6,281 nt of DNA from an uncultured Clostridia bacterium (lineage in GTDB: Bacteria; Bacillota; Clostridia; Oscillospirales; Oscillospiraceae). The position numbers were made by a program, and so were the translations under genes. Positions 6,107-6,281 of the stretch are shown in pieces; the first letter of the stretch is position 1, and every line of letters starts with the position of its first letter. Where the stretch lies: NCBI GenBank assembly GCA_937858235.1, contig CALLZZ010000166.1:1-6281 (forward strand), read 5' to 3'. Below the pieces are notes generated by a model that was not told where the DNA came from, did no database searches, and saw nothing but the letters and a program-made list of their open reading frames with translations.

Positions 6107-6115
6107 ATTATACCA
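6107..6115 (-). promoter_or_regulatory. Candidate extended -10 promoter upstream of purC
   Basis: TGGTATAAT on the minus strand is a perfect -10 hexamer with the TGn extension, in the non-coding gap between purE and purC. No good -35 is present at 16-18 nt spacing (AATGAA, CAATGA and ACAATG are the candidates), which extended -10 promoters can tolerate. Initiation would be expected near 6100, just ahead of the purC Shine-Dalgarno, giving a very short leader. It may give purC-to-purH a basal promoter independent of control acting before purE. Activity is inferred; a chance match in this AT-rich gap is possible. Confidence 0.4.
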
Positions 6116-6161
6116 GAAACGATTTTAATTCATTGTGTTGCGGCAACCCCTGGGGAGTGAC

Positions 6162-6281
6162 TTAGCACCCACGCTGAAGCTTTGCGTCCTTTGCGGCTAC
6201 GGTTTCTGCCATCTCCTTCTTATAAGCAGCCAGTTCCTTCTGGAGGGCGGCATCGCTGATGGCCAGCATCTGAGCGGCCAG
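6162..6281 (-). CDS. purE: 5-(carboxyamino)imidazole ribonucleotide mutase / AIR carboxylase subunit PurE, C-terminal end, cut by the window edge
   Basis: Only the last 39 residues are present, starting LAAQMLAISDAALQKELAAY and ending in LQRGC before a TAA stop. The LAAQMLA helix with a following D-A-A-L / K-E-L pattern is characteristic of the C-terminal helix of PurE, and the position directly before purC is its usual place in Firmicutes purine operons. The rest, including the active site, lies beyond the right edge, so whether it is the N5-CAIR mutase (needing PurK) or the direct AIR carboxylase class cannot be decided here. No purK lies between purE and purC. The call rests on the C-terminal helix and context together. 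Confidence 0.85.
   Translation of the reverse strand: MAAQMLAISDAALQKELAAYKKEMAETVAAKDAKLQRGC

Noticed and set aside
6141..6156. CCCCTGGGG and the nearby GTTG/CAAC symmetry as a terminator after purE
   Set aside because: The stems are 3-4 bp with minimal loops and no T-run follows; too weak to call.
1..6281. Mobile elements, CRISPR arrays, tRNA or rRNA genes, phage or defence genes
   Set aside because: The window is filled by contiguous purine genes with short gaps, and no repeats, transposase motifs or RNA gene signatures were seen.

Overview
This window is a slice of a bacterial de novo purine biosynthesis operon. Every gene lies on the minus strand, so transcription runs from high to low coordinates. 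The order is purE (C-terminal end only, cut by the right edge), purC, purF, purM, purN, a stand-alone PurO-type IMP cyclohydrolase, a stand-alone AICAR transformylase (purH), and purD (N-terminal 68 residues, cut by the left edge). I see no mobile element, tRNA, rRNA, CRISPR array or horizontally acquired cargo, and no stretch over 300 bases without a gene.

The likely host is a moderately GC-rich low-temperature-indifferent Gram-positive of the Clostridia, perhaps the Oscillospiraceae/Ruminococcaceae type of gut anaerobe. This is an inference from four things: strong AGGAGG-type ribosome binding sites, a TTG start, a PurF with an N-terminal propeptide and four iron-sulfur-type cysteines, and the separate cyclohydrolase/transformylase pair in place of bifunctional PurH. 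The sequence does not allow a genus call.

The encoded steps are: PRPP to phosphoribosylamine (PurF), to GAR (PurD), to FGAR (PurN), then AIR formation (PurM), carboxylation/mutase (PurE), SAICAR (PurC), AICAR to FAICAR (AICAR transformylase) and FAICAR to IMP (IMP cyclohydrolase). The FGAM synthase (purL/Q/S) and purB are not here and must be elsewhere. The genes are tightly packed: purC/purF overlap as ATGA, purM/purN overlap as TAATG, and the other junctions from purF to purH are about 20 nt, each with a good Shine-Dalgarno.

Two junctions break this packing and are the probable control points. The purE-purC gap (77 nt) holds an extended -10 promoter-like sequence. The purH-purD gap (112 nt) holds a strong intrinsic-terminator hairpin followed by a second small perfect inverted repeat just before the purD ribosome binding site. 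The window is mostly ordinary; the replacement of the fused PurH by two proteins and the terminator inside the operon are its most interesting points.
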